A DNA stretch of 64,000 nucleotides from Gelatoporia subvermispora B (Eukaryota; Basidiomycota; Agaricomycetes; Polyporales; Gelatoporiaceae): NCBI GenBank assembly GCA_000320605.2, contig KB445794.1:1460033-1524032 (forward strand). Direction: 5' to 3'. This document shows, piece after piece, positions 10,253-22,316 of this stretch (within the stretch, counting starts at the first letter, position 1; every line of letters begins with the position of its first letter). The position numbers were made by a program, and so were the translations under genes. The notes below the pieces were generated by a model. It worked only from the letters and a program-made list of their open reading frames with translations, was not told the DNA's origin and did not search any database.

Positions 10253-13200
10253 ATGCATGAAGAACAAGGTATGTTGGTTTCTCATTGGCACTCTTATCCC
10301 TCGTCTCGCGATGTGCTGCCTCGCTCACAGCTTACACAGACACATGCCGAATATGCAGCGCACCAGGAGAGCCAGAACAGCCACTGTTTTATCCTTGCAA
10401 GTGCTCGGGCACCATTCGCTACATTCACCAGGACTGGTGAGCCTTAATGGCACGTTTCCACAGCGTGATGAAGTGACTGATCGTTCGTTAGCCTGACCAC
10501 CTGGCTTGCACATAGCAAGAAGAAGACATGCGACGTCTGCAAGCATCCGTATTCCTTCACGAAAGGTGCGACCATTTGCACAGCTTCCATACCTGTGTCT
10601 GTCTGATGTGGGTGTATAGTCTATTCCCCGAATATGCCCAAGCGGCTGCCGGTAGTGTTACTCATCCGACAGTTGTCACGTCAAGCATTGTCCGCAGCAC
10701 TGTTCGGCGTGCGTGCTGTTTTGGTGGGATCGATTTGGTTAGCGTTCCTGCCCTGGGTCACGATATGGACGTGGAGAGCGTACTTCGCGGTCGGGGAGAC
10801 ATTGTGCGTCATATAATCCTTTTGTGCGACGATCTACTAACGCTCAAACCCTTGCTGTGCACAGTGCATGGTGGATCAGCGCACGTCCACGGCCTCATCC
10901 TCCTGGCCGCAACTACACGCTGTTCTTGGCCAATTCGACGGATGCCGCTCGTAACGCTACCGTTGCGACGCCATCGCACGACCCACTTCAGTCATCAATG
11001 CTGCGGCACCCTCTCTTACGCTCGATTACCTCCGACATCGTAGCAGGCCAGATCATCGCGTCGCTCATTGTCCTCACTTTCGTCGCCGTCTTCCTTCTGC
11101 GCGAGTGGATCTCGCAGAACGCACGTCCCGGCGTCTTTGAGGACGTGGACGGACTTGCCGAAGGTGACGAGCCATTCCCACCCGAACCTGTCCCCGATGA
11201 ACAACCGCAACCACAGCCCCACGATCAGCCAGAACCAGCGCGTCCTCATGGGTTGGACTTCGCCCAGCTGAGAGAGGTGCGGGAAGAAGAGGGCCTGAAG
11301 CGCCCTGAAGCCTATCAATTGGAGGATGACAGCCACTCCAGGATCAGAAAGAAGCCCCGCCGTGCGAGCGATGCGCCAGAGCCCGAATGGCTGCAAGCTG
11401 CCTCTACCTCTACTTCCAGCAAAGGCAAGGCCCTGGACCGGGGCGAGACACAGGAACGACAAGTCAGAGATGATCATGCACGAGGTACCGAGGAATATGC
11501 CCTGCAGCAACAGGGACAAGGGAGTCGAAGACGGAGGAGGCTACCCTCGGCAGATTCAACGGTGTACGGCGGGTCGGATGCAGATGAGCAGTACATGCAC
11601 ACACCGAGCGCGCGTACTATCCGACATTGGCGAAAGCGCGCGCGTCGGGAGATGCAGGAGCAGGAGGCGAAGACGAAAGCGAATGACGTCGACGTGCACC
11701 CTGGCTCGTCAGATGACACTGATTGGGGCACGGAGCCTTTGTTGGATGCGGAGCGGGATGTGCGCATGGATACGCAGACGAAGAGCCTGTTGGAACAGCA
11801 CGAGGAGTCAGTGCGGCAGCAGAGGCTGGAAGAAGTAGCAGCAGAAACTTTTGGGATCCGTACTCATCCGGAGCCGTCCTCATCGCAGCCACAGGAATGG
11901 TCAATATCACCTTCGACGCCCTCCCTCGTCTCAGACCATACCGATCCATCTACTCCCATGGACTCTGACGTCGACATCGAATCCGACACCAGTCATACCG
12001 AGTCGCCGTCTCCTGCAGAGCCACCTCCCCTCTTCGAGTCGACCTACAGTTTCTTTGGCACCTCCGAAGTCCATATCCCCTCACAATCTGCGACATCTGC
12101 GACCGCAGTCTCCCCAACACCATCAACGCCTACGCCTACGACGGAGACCTCTGGCAGCCTGCGCCGTCCTCCGCTCCCTGCCGTAACGCTTCCGCCGTCC
12201 GGGAGTCCGTCACCTGCCATTGCTCCGAGTCGCGGGCGTACACCGCTTGGCTCGCCGAATCTTGCGACGTACCGTGCACCGGAAGACTTGCGCGCCGAAC
12301 TGGAAGAACCGGGCTATTTTGGTCGTTCCTTGGGACGCGGTGAAGGATTCGGTAATATCACATCATTTGCGAGTGCGGGTGGAAGCGGTCACGGGCTCGG
12401 CCGTGATGCTGAGGGCCGAGAAAAGGATGCAGATGCAAACGCGTTGATGCGGGCGGAGCGTGCACACTTCTTCCCTCTGCCGGAAGGCGAGGACGACGCG
12501 GACGATGAAGGGAGCGCGGGGACCCACGAGGAGCTTATGGATGACTACAGGCAGTGGCTGGCCGACGAGGGACACGACGCTGAGGATCCCGACGCAGGTG
12601 CCGAGCCGGATCTGCCACTGCAGGAGCGTGCTGCAGGGGACGCAGGCGTGGACGCGGCGCAGGAGGGCGCAGCGGGCGAGGCCCAGGGCCGAGCGGCGGA
12701 TGCGAATGACGAGGTGGAGGCGAACCTAGAGGATGATATGGATGCCGCATTCGAAGGCGCGTTTTTTCTGCTACAACGTGTTGCAGCTAGGCTGACAGGG
12801 TCTTGCAGCCATTGGGTTGAGAGGGCCGTTCTATGCTGTCCTGCAGAATGTAAGTGCATCTCAGTGATTCGACTGAGAATGGCCGTTGCTGACAGTCAAA
12901 TTTATAGGCCGCGCTGATGATCGTCATTCTCGATACTAGTATCGGGTTGGGCGTATTTGTACCTTTCCTGATCGGAAAGGTCACTGCATTGTTGTCGGTA
13001 TGTCCTAGCAGCAAGTGTGTTTGTTCGCGGCCGTTGATAATTGCCTCAGCTGGACCCGAAGCGCTTCTTGCAGATCTTGCACTTGCCTCTTCAGCTAATC
13101 CGTCTCGTGACCGACCCTGTTGTAGATTTCGCGATGGTCTTGGCGTCCCAACTGGTGGTCTCGCCTATGATTTGGGCTGCTACAGCTACTTCCCGTGCGA

Positions 13201-15772
13201 CGTTGCATTTCATGGGAGTGGTCATTGGCGAAAGCCGAGTTGATCACTTGGTTGCGAATGCCGAGAAACTAGTATGTTCTCTGGTGACAGTGCATCTATG
13301 TCTAACTGACATCATACATTTACAGCTTGAAGTTGGATTGAACATTTCTCTTCGTCTCAAGGATCAAGCTGCGGAGATTTTTTCATCTAAAGCTCCTTCC
13401 GTCTCCGCGGAACCTACTCCTTCTTTGCTCGAGTCCCTAGTTCAGTCGGACTCGCGCGTTCTGCGCGTGATTGAACCCTACTTCGCACCCCTCGGACACA
13501 ATGTTCGGGTCAGCTCCAAGGAGGCAATGTCGACGTGGATACGGTTTGCTCTTGGCAATGGACCAAACGAAAAGGCCTTTGCTGTCGCTCTCGGATACAC
13601 CATCATTGGCCTACTATTGGCTATCTATCTGAATATCCTGACGGTTGGGAGTGTCAAGAGTGCAGGACGCGCTGTTCGTAGTGCCGTCCGTCAGCAGCTG
13701 TTGGTGCTCAAGGTAAGTTTCATGATGTATGCGATTCGAGTTCCAGCTAATCTCTTCTAGGTCGCGATCTTCATCATGATTGAGCTTGTCGTATTCCCAC
13801 TCGGGTGCGGTGTTATGCTTGACATCTGTAGTGTTTGGCTGCTTCAACAAGGAACTGTGCGCTCGAGAGGCGAGTTCCTTATCTTTGCACCGTTGACCGC
13901 CATTTTCTATCATTGGGTCATTGGAACAATGTTCATGTATGTCTTCCGCGACATTTAATTTGTTCGACACTGACAGAAATTGCAGGTATCAATTTGCTGT
14001 CGCCCTTGCCGGCTGTCGGAAGATCATGCGTCCTGGCGCGATGTGGTTCATCAAGGATCCGCAGGACCAAAACTTCCATCCGATTCGCGACATCCTCGAG
14101 CGGCCTGCCGTTGTGCAAATTCGCAAGCTGCTCATGAGTGCCCTCATGTACGGAGTTGTTGTTGCCGCCGGCGTGGGTACGGTATCGGCCCTGTTGCGAC
14201 TTTTCAGTAGGACAATCATGCCGTTCCGCTGGAAGATACGGTACGCCATTGCACTTACTTCGACACGTTCTTCGGCCAAAAATCTGATTTCTTATAGGGA
14301 GCCTCTATCCCCCGTGCCGGTTGACCTAGTCTTCCTCCACGTTGTCCTGCCGTATACACTACAGTACTTCCGGCCGAAGAGAGCGCTGCGGCAAGTTGGT
14401 GCTTATGTCTGGAAGCGACTTGCCCATCAGCTCCGTTTGACCTCCTACATGTTCGGTGGCCGCCATCCATCAGAAGAATTCACGCCGAAGCACCGGTCTT
14501 GGCACACTCTTTTCGAGACAAAACCGGAAATTGAACTGGACGATGCTGAGAACCTTCGCGATGGCAACTTCAGGCGCGTTCCGAACACTGACAATATCAT
14601 GTTGGTCAAGAACTCCCCAGCTACCGTTGTGGTTGATGAAGACGGATCGGCGATCGACGAGCAGGCGGCCGAGCTCATTGCTGCTCAAGATGCAGAGGCG
14701 GAGAAAGCAAAGCGGAGCATCAAGGACGACTACACAATCGTATATTTGCCGCCTCACTTCAGATACCGGGTCATTGCGTTCGTCGTGTGCATCTGGGTCA
14801 TAGCGGCGCTGATGCTGGCAAGCGTGCTGGCGATGCCCGTACTCATTGGTCGACACTTCTTCAACCTCTTCATTTCGGCAGACGTCCACGATGGCTACTC
14901 ATTCATCGCTGGTTTCTATCTCCTCTGGGGTTGCTGGATCGCTGCATCTGCGGTTGACCGACTGGACAAGCGTCGTCAAAGATTTGTACGGCATGAACCC
15001 CGCGCCCAATGGCCGCTGTACATTACTAAGAGGGCCTTGCTGTGGATAGCCAAGACCTGCTATATGGTCGCCACGTTGGGTGTCATCGTCCCTGCTCTTG
15101 TCGGCCTCGTCATAGAACTATATATTATCTACCCCATTCGTCACACTCTCAACCCTGCAATGGAGCCCCGCATAAGGATTGTGGATATGTGGGCTCTGGG
15201 CATGATCTACGTCAAGATCATACTGCGTGTGCTGCGTGCACAGCGTGGTCAGGGTATGATGCGTGGGATAGAGCGGGTACGTCGTCATGCTGTGTTGTGC
15301 CCTGACTACGACTGACATTCAGTGGCCACAGATAAGGCGAAATGGTTGGACACACCCTGATCCCATCAGAGCGACGAAGGAGGTCATTGCACCTGTTACT
15401 GTCGGTCTGCTTGGCATGGTAGTGCTACCAGCTGTTGGCCTTTGGAGCATACGCAAATTATTGCCACTACCTTTCGAGAACGATGCCCTACGTGAGTGTC
15501 CATGTGACGTTCACCGCAATGAATTACGCTGATCTATGTCTCTAGTGGTACATGTATATCCTGGAATCTTCACTGTTGCAGGATTCGCCCACGCTGCGGT
15601 TGCGCTATCGAAGCTCGTCGCGACATGGTCTCAAAATATTCGTGATAAGGAGTTCCTCATGGAGATGCGACTGCGCAACTTAGAACCTGACATGGAACAG
15701 GAAGCAAAATCGGAAATAGAGCAGGGCGAGGAAGATGATGGAGAGGAGGCAGAGGAAGAAGATGAACAGTAA
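10253..15772 (+). CDS. SSM4: Doa10/Ssm4 (MARCH6-type) multi-spanning ER/inner nuclear membrane E3 ubiquitin ligase
   Basis: Membrane RING-CH ligase of ER-associated degradation. The first exon MHEEQ joins to DTCRICSAPGEPEQPLFYPC, and the N-terminal RINGv follows: Cys-X2-Cys, Cys-X-Cys in PCKCSG, His-X2-Cys in IHQDC and CDVCKHPYSF. This C4HC3 pattern is diagnostic. Transmembrane segments then start (RQALSAALFGVRAVLVGSIW; a second before REWISQNARPGVF, a Doa10 signature). A long disordered Ser/Pro/Glu loop of roughly 600 residues follows (11.2-12.7 kb). The C-terminal half carries many hydrophobic helices, including the segment after LMIVILDTSIGLGVFV, and ends in an acidic tail (EEDDGEEAEEEDEQ). 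A dozen or so short introns are needed, and several large exons remain open through their splice sites, for example near 12.76-12.91 kb. All zinc ligands are visible. Confidence 0.92.
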
Positions 15773-16149
15773 CCGTAACTAGTTGTCAGATTGTCTTGCT
15801 TTCGTCGCACTTGTCCTGAACTGTATCACTCGTTTTTACACTGTATTATATGCAACCGCATAATATAACGCATACATCCGGATCCGCAATTCTCAGCTAC
15901 TTGGCTGCCATACCATCACGAAGACTTTCAGCGAGCGGTATATGTATCGCGCATTCAGTGACGTTCGTCGCAAAATTCAACGACACAGGTCGGACACAAT
16001 ATGCAGTACTGCAATCAATAGCTGGAGAATATCCGTGGGGTATAAGCGATAATTGAGAACAGCGACAGTGCGCTGGGACAGTAGGAACACGACTAGTGGC
16101 TATACGTACAGTGCGCAAAATGCTCTAGAAATACATACTATAACATACA
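15773..16149. other. convergent 3' intergenic region
   Basis: A 377-bp AT-richer spacer between the DOA10 and SPT20 stop codons. It is consistent with two 3' UTRs; no gene or repeat seen. Confidence 0.4.
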
Positions 16150-18363
16150 TCACGAGCCTTGCATGGCGTTGGGTTTGGCACCCAGGGGCATTTGTTGTCC
16201 CATCATCTGCATTTGGTGCTGCCCGTTGGCCACAGGCGCACCCCTCCCCGCATTCATCTGCCAGTATGCTGCCGCAGGCATCCTCTGCATGGCAGCTAAG
16301 TGCGTCGGCGGCGTATAGTACATATGGGGGTACTGGGGCACCATGGGCGTGGCGACGTGCGTCTGGTCTTGGCCCGCTGGTTGACCTTGTTGCTGTGGCG
16401 CGTTTGTATTGGCTTGACCAGCGCCATTGACTATAGCGTGTGGCATCGCCTGCGGGTGAGGATGTGGACGCATGTGCGCAGTAGCCGAATTGAACTGGTG
16501 GCCTTGCATCGGGTAATTGAAAGTTTGCTGGGGTGTTGGGTGCGCGGATTGTGGTACTTGCTGTGCATTGGGGGGTAGAGGAGAACGAGCTAGCTGTCGG
16601 GTAGCAGCTGAAGGGCTTGTATGTTGTGCGGCAGCTTGATGTGTTGGCATAGGACTTCGAGACGTCCCAGGTTGAAGTTGTCCTTGTGTTTGGTTCAATC
16701 GCTGCTGTGCAGCATTATGCTGTTGTGTATATGCTGCATATTGCTGAGCAGGATGATACACGTAGGGATACGCTGACGCCGGCGTCGGCGGAACACCTTG
16801 TTGAGCTTGAGAGAAATTAGGAGACGAGGCCTGCGCGACGTTGGGCTGACCAACAGGTTTCTTACCAGCGGTGGCATGCGCATGATAATTAGCGGGGGTG
16901 GCAGCGTTGGGTTGGAACGCCGCAGGATTCTGCTGCGGTTGTGGCTGTGGTTGGGGTTGTGGCTGCGGTGCCCCAGTCATTGGTTGCGGCTGCACTGCCT
17001 GAGGTTGTGGAGGTTGTGATGGTGCAGGCCGAGGTGATGCTTGTTGCAACGCAGAGGCAGGCCTTTTCTCCGGTACAGGAGTCTGCGACGGAGGTGGTGC
17101 ATGAGGGGCGGAACGCGGAGACTGTGAAGGGGATGAAGAGCGATCATGTCCATTAGCACCTTGGTAATGCTGCTGTAAATGTGGCGGGATGGGAAGGGGA
17201 ATAGTCACTGGAGCTGGGGTGGCAGACGTTCTGGAGGCAACAGGGGAAGGCGCATCCGCTTTCTTCGTCTTCTTTGCGGCTACCTGGGGAATCTGGGGAG
17301 TTGCAACCGGCGGAGTAGGTGCGACTGGCGCAACGGGTGCTGCAGCTAGAGGCTGTTGAGGTGGAGGATACGGTACTGGCGATGCAGACACCGGGACTTG
17401 GGTAGGGGGTGGTTGTGCTGCCCCAGACGCCGGAGGCTGTGACCGCGATGCCTTCGCTTTCGTAAGCGCGATGGCCTCCAGAATCCGGTAGCTGTAGAGA
17501 TGTCAGTAAGTATAATCCAAGGGGAGAAATAACGTGGCTCAATAACGCACTTCGGGCCCGCAGGCTTGTTGAACCTTGGGCTCATGAATTGCATAATCTT
17601 CAGACGGCGGGCTCTTTCAGACTCTTCGTCCTCCTCGTTCATAACAGCAACTTTCCGTTTCAATGGCAATGGTGTCTGCGGAGAGGTGACCCTTAGAGTA
17701 TGATTCGCTACCCTGGTCAGGTGGACGTCGGGTTGCAGACACAGGGGAGGCGAAGTAGTCAGCTATACGACACAGAGATGTTAGGACACAAAAATATGGT
17801 CGAGAAATACGTAAACAGACCAGCAATCGGGCTTCTATTCCCAACGCGTCATGGTCGGTCCAAGAATTGCCTGCTTTCTGGCTGAGTAGACAGATATCGG
17901 CCCAGAGCGTCTCAGCATTCGGTCGAAGGACTACGCGACTGGTCTCGGGTGTGGTGAGCACTTCTCGCCGGTTCTTTGCAGACCGATAGTCTTGCAGCTC
18001 GACTATCATACATCCTGCACGACCGGCGACATAACATGAGGATCGAATCATTCACGAGGTGCACCGCCACAGACCGTCATAGAAGGGTGCTTTGGCCGCT
18101 TCGAAGAGGTCCATAAAATCTACCGGTATTCTCTGGTCGCGTATGTCGTCGAGTATACTCTGCAGAAATGTATAAGCGTCAGCAGAGGCTATTCACATGG
18201 GGTGTGACGTCGTGCGTACCGCGATGGGGCTGTTGTACAAGCATTTGAAGCCTGAATTGATATGCCAGTGCTCAGGGTAGAGCTTTACAGTGAATGAAGG
18301 AGGGGAATCCTCATGAGCGGCCAGTAGCTCCTGCTCAGAGCGCGTCAGATTATAGTCAGCCAT
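16150..18363 (-). CDS. SPT20: Spt20, SAGA complex structural subunit
   Basis: Scaffold subunit of the SAGA histone acetyltransferase coactivator. Start ATG at 18363 (MADYNLTRSEQELL). The N-terminal Spt20 domain reads PSFTVKLYPEHWHINSGF, then SILDDIRDQRIPVDFMDLFE, then AAKAPFYDG spliced to CMIVELQDYRSAKNRREVL, matching the family order. The domain continues through RVVLRPNAETLWADICLLSQ. The rest, from about 17.66 kb down, begins LPLKRKVAVMNEEDEESERA and then becomes a 400-residue Gln/Pro/Ala-rich tail ending LGAKPNAMQGS, as expected for a fungal coactivator subunit. About five introns. The donor after PFYDG (GTCTGT) was chosen because it is the only one preserving phase and the YDGC motif. It shares a 130-bp divergent promoter with HGH1. 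Confidence 0.88.
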
Positions 18364-18493
18364 GGACCGAAGTCCACGCCGACGAGGTGGTATTCAACTA
18401 GAGTGATTGTCGGTGCCACCGCTTGCCAATGCCGTGCTGGATTACGTAACATACCACTCACTAAATCGCTCGTGAGAAAATGACCTCTGTAAA
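18364..18493. promoter_or_regulatory. 130-bp bidirectional promoter, SPT20 / HGH1
   Basis: Only 130 bp separate the two divergent ATGs, so both genes must share core promoter space. No well-supported factor motif was identified. Confidence 0.5.
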
Positions 18494-20183
18494 ATGACCG
18501 ACCAACTGAAGGAGGTGAGCACTCTCGCCTAGCTCGTCTAGCAAAGCTTAACCAAGCTTTTGACCAGCTCTTGCCATTTCTGCACGAAAGGAATCCCCAA
18601 GTGCGCCAGATTGCACTTGCGAACCTACTGGGACAGACGCCAAAGGGCTCCCCTCATCGTGACATCTTCTTGACCGGGCTTCGCGGAGGCAGTGGCCTGC
18701 AAAAGCCTCAAGACAACGATGTCTTACGGGACTTGAAGCTGCTATGCAGAGATCAGCTGGTAAGTTTTTGGTAGGACGCAGTTGACGTCGGCCCTCATGT
18801 AATGTGTCTAGGCCACCGCCCACGATGCCTTCCGAGCTCTCGTGAACCTTTCCGATAATTCGCTCGTGGTACAATCATTATCAGAGCCGTTGTTCTTGAC
18901 GTTCCTTGTTTCTTATATCCTTGTATGTGACATTCCGATGAATTCGACCGCTGCTATTGTTCTCATACTATCGCAACCTAGAACCCCGACTCCATCCTCG
19001 CTGATCTTGCCTCAATGCTTCTCTCTAATGTCACCGCTTCCGCTGCACCATGCGTCACGTTGCTGAGCCTACAAGTTTCGGTAATCGCGGACCCTAAATC
19101 CTTCACCGGATATTTTCCTACTCAGTCTAGATCTGGGACATGTACCGCTCCAGTACCATATCCTTCGGGCGAAGAGCGAGAAGTGCTCGCACTACCTCTA
19201 CTGATCGACGCCTTCGTACAAGGCGCACCTTTAAGCGGCAGTCAAGACCAAGAAAAGCAAAAACACAAAGGCGAACTTCATTTTCTTGCCAGTGTCTTTG
19301 CCAATCTCAGCATAGTAAGCAAAGCTCTGGGCTAGGCGCGAGTAATTCTTCTTAAATCCATCAATATTTAGACACCTGCTGGGCGTTTGTTCTTCCTCGC
19401 TCCTCGAGTATCCAATCCCATCGATGGGACAGGAGAGCTGGAGTATCCACTGTCCAAGTTGCTCGTCTTCACGGAGCACAAGGATACTATTCGTCGCGGC
19501 GGAGTAGCCTCCACCCTCAAGTATGACTAGGTTGTTATCCCCGATATCGTTGCTGACTACGATTCAGAAATTGTGCATTCTATGCAAAAGCTCACCGCGC
19601 CATGCTATCATCAGAATCTGAGCGTGTCACTGTGCCGCCTTGTACGGTCGAGGCGCCCGGAATGGACATTCTACCATACCTTCTACTACCTCTTGCGGGG
19701 CCGGAAGAATTCGATCTCGAGGTCAGTTGCAATGCAGACGCCTCACTTCTGTTGGGGTGTATGCTGAACAGTCTATCAAGGACCAAGAGAAGCTTCCATC
19801 GGCTCTCCAATTCCTCCCCTCAACAAAGCAGCGGGAAGCGGATCCAGTGATCCGCTTGACGCATGTCGAGACTTTACTTCTGCTATGCACTACTCGTTGG
19901 GCAAGAGACTTCCTCAGAGAAAATGGCGTTTACGAGATTGTACGAGCGTTACACGAGCAGGAGACGGTCGAGAAGGTAGGACTTATCTGATCGTGTGCAT
20001 GTGAGACAATTCACCAATATTGGGTAGATCTCTGAACATGTCGAACGACTAGTCAATTTCCTGAAGAGGGATGAGGGAACTGATACGGGCGATGATGATT
20101 TTGAGAATACAGCTGAAACTGTGTCGGGATTGGAACAGGTACCGGAGTCTGATGACGACGACAACATGATAGAAGAGCTCTAA
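18494..20183 (+). CDS. HGH1: Hgh1/FAM203 armadillo-type chaperone adaptor
   Basis: Helical-repeat adaptor that in yeast links Hsp90 and the TRiC chaperonin during translation elongation factor 2 folding. The first exon MTDQLKE splices (GTGAGC...GACCAG) to LLPFLHERNPQVRQIALANL. Later exons read HDAFRALVNLSDNSLVVQSL, HFLASVFANLSI, GRLFFLAPR, KLLVFTEHKDTIRRGGVAST, MDILPYLLLPLAGPEEFDLE and the characteristic HVETLLLLCTTRWARDFLRE. The protein ends in an acidic tail (SDDDDNMIEEL) at 20181-20183. Five to six short introns. Length of about 430-450 residues is normal for the family. Domain content and order are complete. Confidence 0.9.
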
Positions 20184-20322
20184 GTAGGGCCTGACCTGCG
20201 AGCAAGTAGAGCAACGAAGCTTATAACATAGTTGTAGTGCTATCTCTGTGTTACTTCTGTAGTTTATTCCGTTAGTCTGCTACTGCGAGGATGCTAATAA
20301 GCAATCTACCATTACTCTTGCG

Positions 20323-20353
20323 GCATCACACCTGCGACTCGCAGGTGTGATGC
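20323..20353. repeat. perfect 31-nt palindrome (15-bp arms, 1-nt centre)
   Basis: The left arm GCATCACACCTGCGA is followed by one C and then its exact reverse complement. It lies 140 bp after the HGH1 stop codon and about 195 bp before the ARG1 ATG. As RNA it would form a strong hairpin but with almost no loop; as DNA it could be a symmetric protein-binding site or cruciform. No neighbouring gene explains it. Confidence 0.8.
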
Positions 20354-20385
20354 GACAGACACTAGTGACGGGGGATAGTCCTTGT

Positions 20386-20458
20386 GATAAGATATGTGAG
20401 GCATCGGCCACTTGAGATAAGATAGACGCCTACAACTTGCAGTTTGCCGAGATAAGAT
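20386..20458 (+). promoter_or_regulatory. cluster of three GATAAGAT boxes upstream of ARG1
   Basis: Identical GATAAGAT octamers occur at 20386-20393, 20416-20423 and 20451-20458, 90-162 bp upstream of the ARG1 start. The first two sit in a longer match, CTTG(T/A)GATAAGATA. Fungal nitrogen GATA activators (AreA/NIT2 class) recognise HGATAR, often as clustered sites. Occupancy is inferred. Confidence 0.7.
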
Positions 20459-20473
20459 CAGATCGGAGTGAAT

Positions 20474-20480
20474 TGAGTCA
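20474..20480 (+). promoter_or_regulatory. Gcn4/Cpc1-type site (TGAGTCA) upstream of ARG1
   Basis: A perfect seven-base AP-1/Gcn4 consensus 68 bp upstream of the ARG1 ATG and 16 bp after the last GATA box. ARG1 orthologues are classical targets of general amino-acid control, which supports a real site. Confidence 0.65.
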
Positions 20481-20547
20481 TGGTTCGTGTGCCCAAAACT
20501 TTCGACTTACTCTTGTTTGCTTCCTCCTCCCCCGTCTACAGTTCAAA

Positions 20548-22190
20548 ATGCCTGCATCCCAGGGTCGTGTTCTTCTTGCTTACTCCGGAGGCCTGGGTGC
20601 GCACATCTCATTGTGTGTTGCAATACGAATCTAACATTGTCCAACTCAGATACCTCATGTATCCTTGCTTGGCTGATCGAGCAAGGATATGAGGTCTACG
20701 CCTTCATGGCCGATGTTGGTCAGGAGGAGGTATGTCTGCAGTGTTTGCACTCTTTTTCGAAACTAACTGTGTATCTAGGACTTCGAGGCGGCGCGCAAGA
20801 AGGCTCTCGCTGTCGGAGCAAAGAAGTTCTTCCTTGAGGTAGACTTTCCTGAACGCCTCACGACCTGGACGCGTTTGACTCTCTGCGCAGGACCTCAAGC
20901 GCGAATTCGTGACCGAACTCATCTACCCAGCTCTCCAGGCGAACTGCATTTACGAGGTCTGTGCAACAGACCATTGTCTGGGCTCCTCATATCTGAAGTA
21001 GTTCCCAGAATGTGTACCTTCTCGGTACCTCGCTTGCTCGTCCGGTTATTGCGCGTGGCATGATGTCGGTTGCTGACAGGGAGGGTTGCGAGTGAGTTAA
21101 AAGCCCCTTTCATTAGACCATACTGTTGACAGGGCCTCAGCTACGTTTCGCACGGATGCACGGGCAAGGGTAACGACCAGGTCCGGTTCGAGCTGGCCTT
21201 CTATGGCCTCAAGCCCGACATCAAGGTCATCGCGCCTTGGCGTATCCCTGGTAAGTCTTGTCACACATCACTAGTGATTCGCAGGCTGACTAGACGACCT
21301 CCAGAATTCTACCACCGTTTCGCTGGCCGGCAAGCACTCCTCGCGTACGCCGCTGAGAAGAACATCCCCGTGCAGCAGACTGCCGCGAAGCCGTGGTCGA
21401 CCGACGAGAACCTCTTCCACATCTCGTACGAGGCAGGTATCCTCGAGGATCCCAACAACACCCCGCCCGCGGACATGTGGAAGCTCACTACCGCGCCTGA
21501 GGACGCACCTGAGACCCCCGAGCGCATCACGATCGAGTTTGAGCGTGGTCTCCCCGTCAAGGTCACCGTGCCTGAGCAGAGCCGCACATACACTGACGCC
21601 GTCGATATCTTCAATGCGCTGAACGCCCTCGCGAGGAAGCACGGCGTCGGCCGTATCGACATCGTCGAGAACCGCTTCATTGGTGTCAAGTCCCGCGGAT
21701 GCTATGAGTCGCCCGCCGCGACCATCCTACGTGTCGCGCACGTGGACCTTGAGGGTCTTACCCTTGACCGCAATGTCCGCGCTCTCCGGGATCAGTTCGT
21801 TACGATCGAACTGAGCAAGATCCTGTACAACGGCCACTGGTTCACCCCCGAGCGGGAATTCATCATCAGCTCCATCCCTGCCAGCCAGCGTACCGTCAAC
21901 GGTCTTGTTCGCCTGAAGTTGTACAAGGGCAATGTTGTCGTCGAGGGTCGTTCGTCTGATGAGGTACGTGAATATGGCCAATTGGTTACTATCCTCTCTA
22001 ATTGCGGAATATACAGGGTTTGTACGACGCCAAGCAGTCGTCCATGGACGAGCTTGGTGGCTTTGAGCCTACGGACACCACTGGCTTCATCCAGATTGAA
22101 TCCATCCGGATCAAGAAGTGGGCACAAGCCAACATTCGTAAGGGCCAGGGAGGTGTCGAGCCTAAGGATGTCTATGGCTCTCGTGTTTGA
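20548..22190 (+). CDS. ARG1: argininosuccinate synthase
   Basis: Joins citrulline and aspartate using ATP, the penultimate step of arginine synthesis in the cytosol. ATG at 20548 (MPASQGRVLLAYSGGL). The intron between GGCCTGG and ATACC completes the SGGLDTS pyrophosphate-binding loop, followed by CILAWLIEQGYEVYAFMADV and GQEEDFEAARKKAL. Later exons give NVYLLGTSLARPVIARGMMS, SYVSHGCTGKGNDQVRFELA, then the large exon from about 21305 with GRIDIVENRFIGVKSRGCYE. The last exon ends EPKDVYGSRV at 22190. About seven introns crowd the 5' half, leaving one long 3' exon. Length (about 415 residues) is normal and all substrate-binding motifs are intact. The promoter holds the GATA cluster and a Gcn4-type site. 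Confidence 0.96.
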
Positions 22191-22316
22191 GTAGTGTCTA
22201 GTCAAAATTCAATGTCCGTGCTGGATTGAGCGGGAGGGCTGTACAATATCCTAATCTCGCCGCAAAAACATCGATTGGAAGTGCTTTGTTCTGTTATTGC
22301 TAGGGTGATGTACTTG

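Noticed and set aside
18010..18100. Apparent in-frame stop in SPT20 after the PFYDG segment
   Set aside because: Using the GTCTGT donor directly after TATGACG and the GTGCAG acceptor removes the stop and restores YDGCMIVELQDYR.
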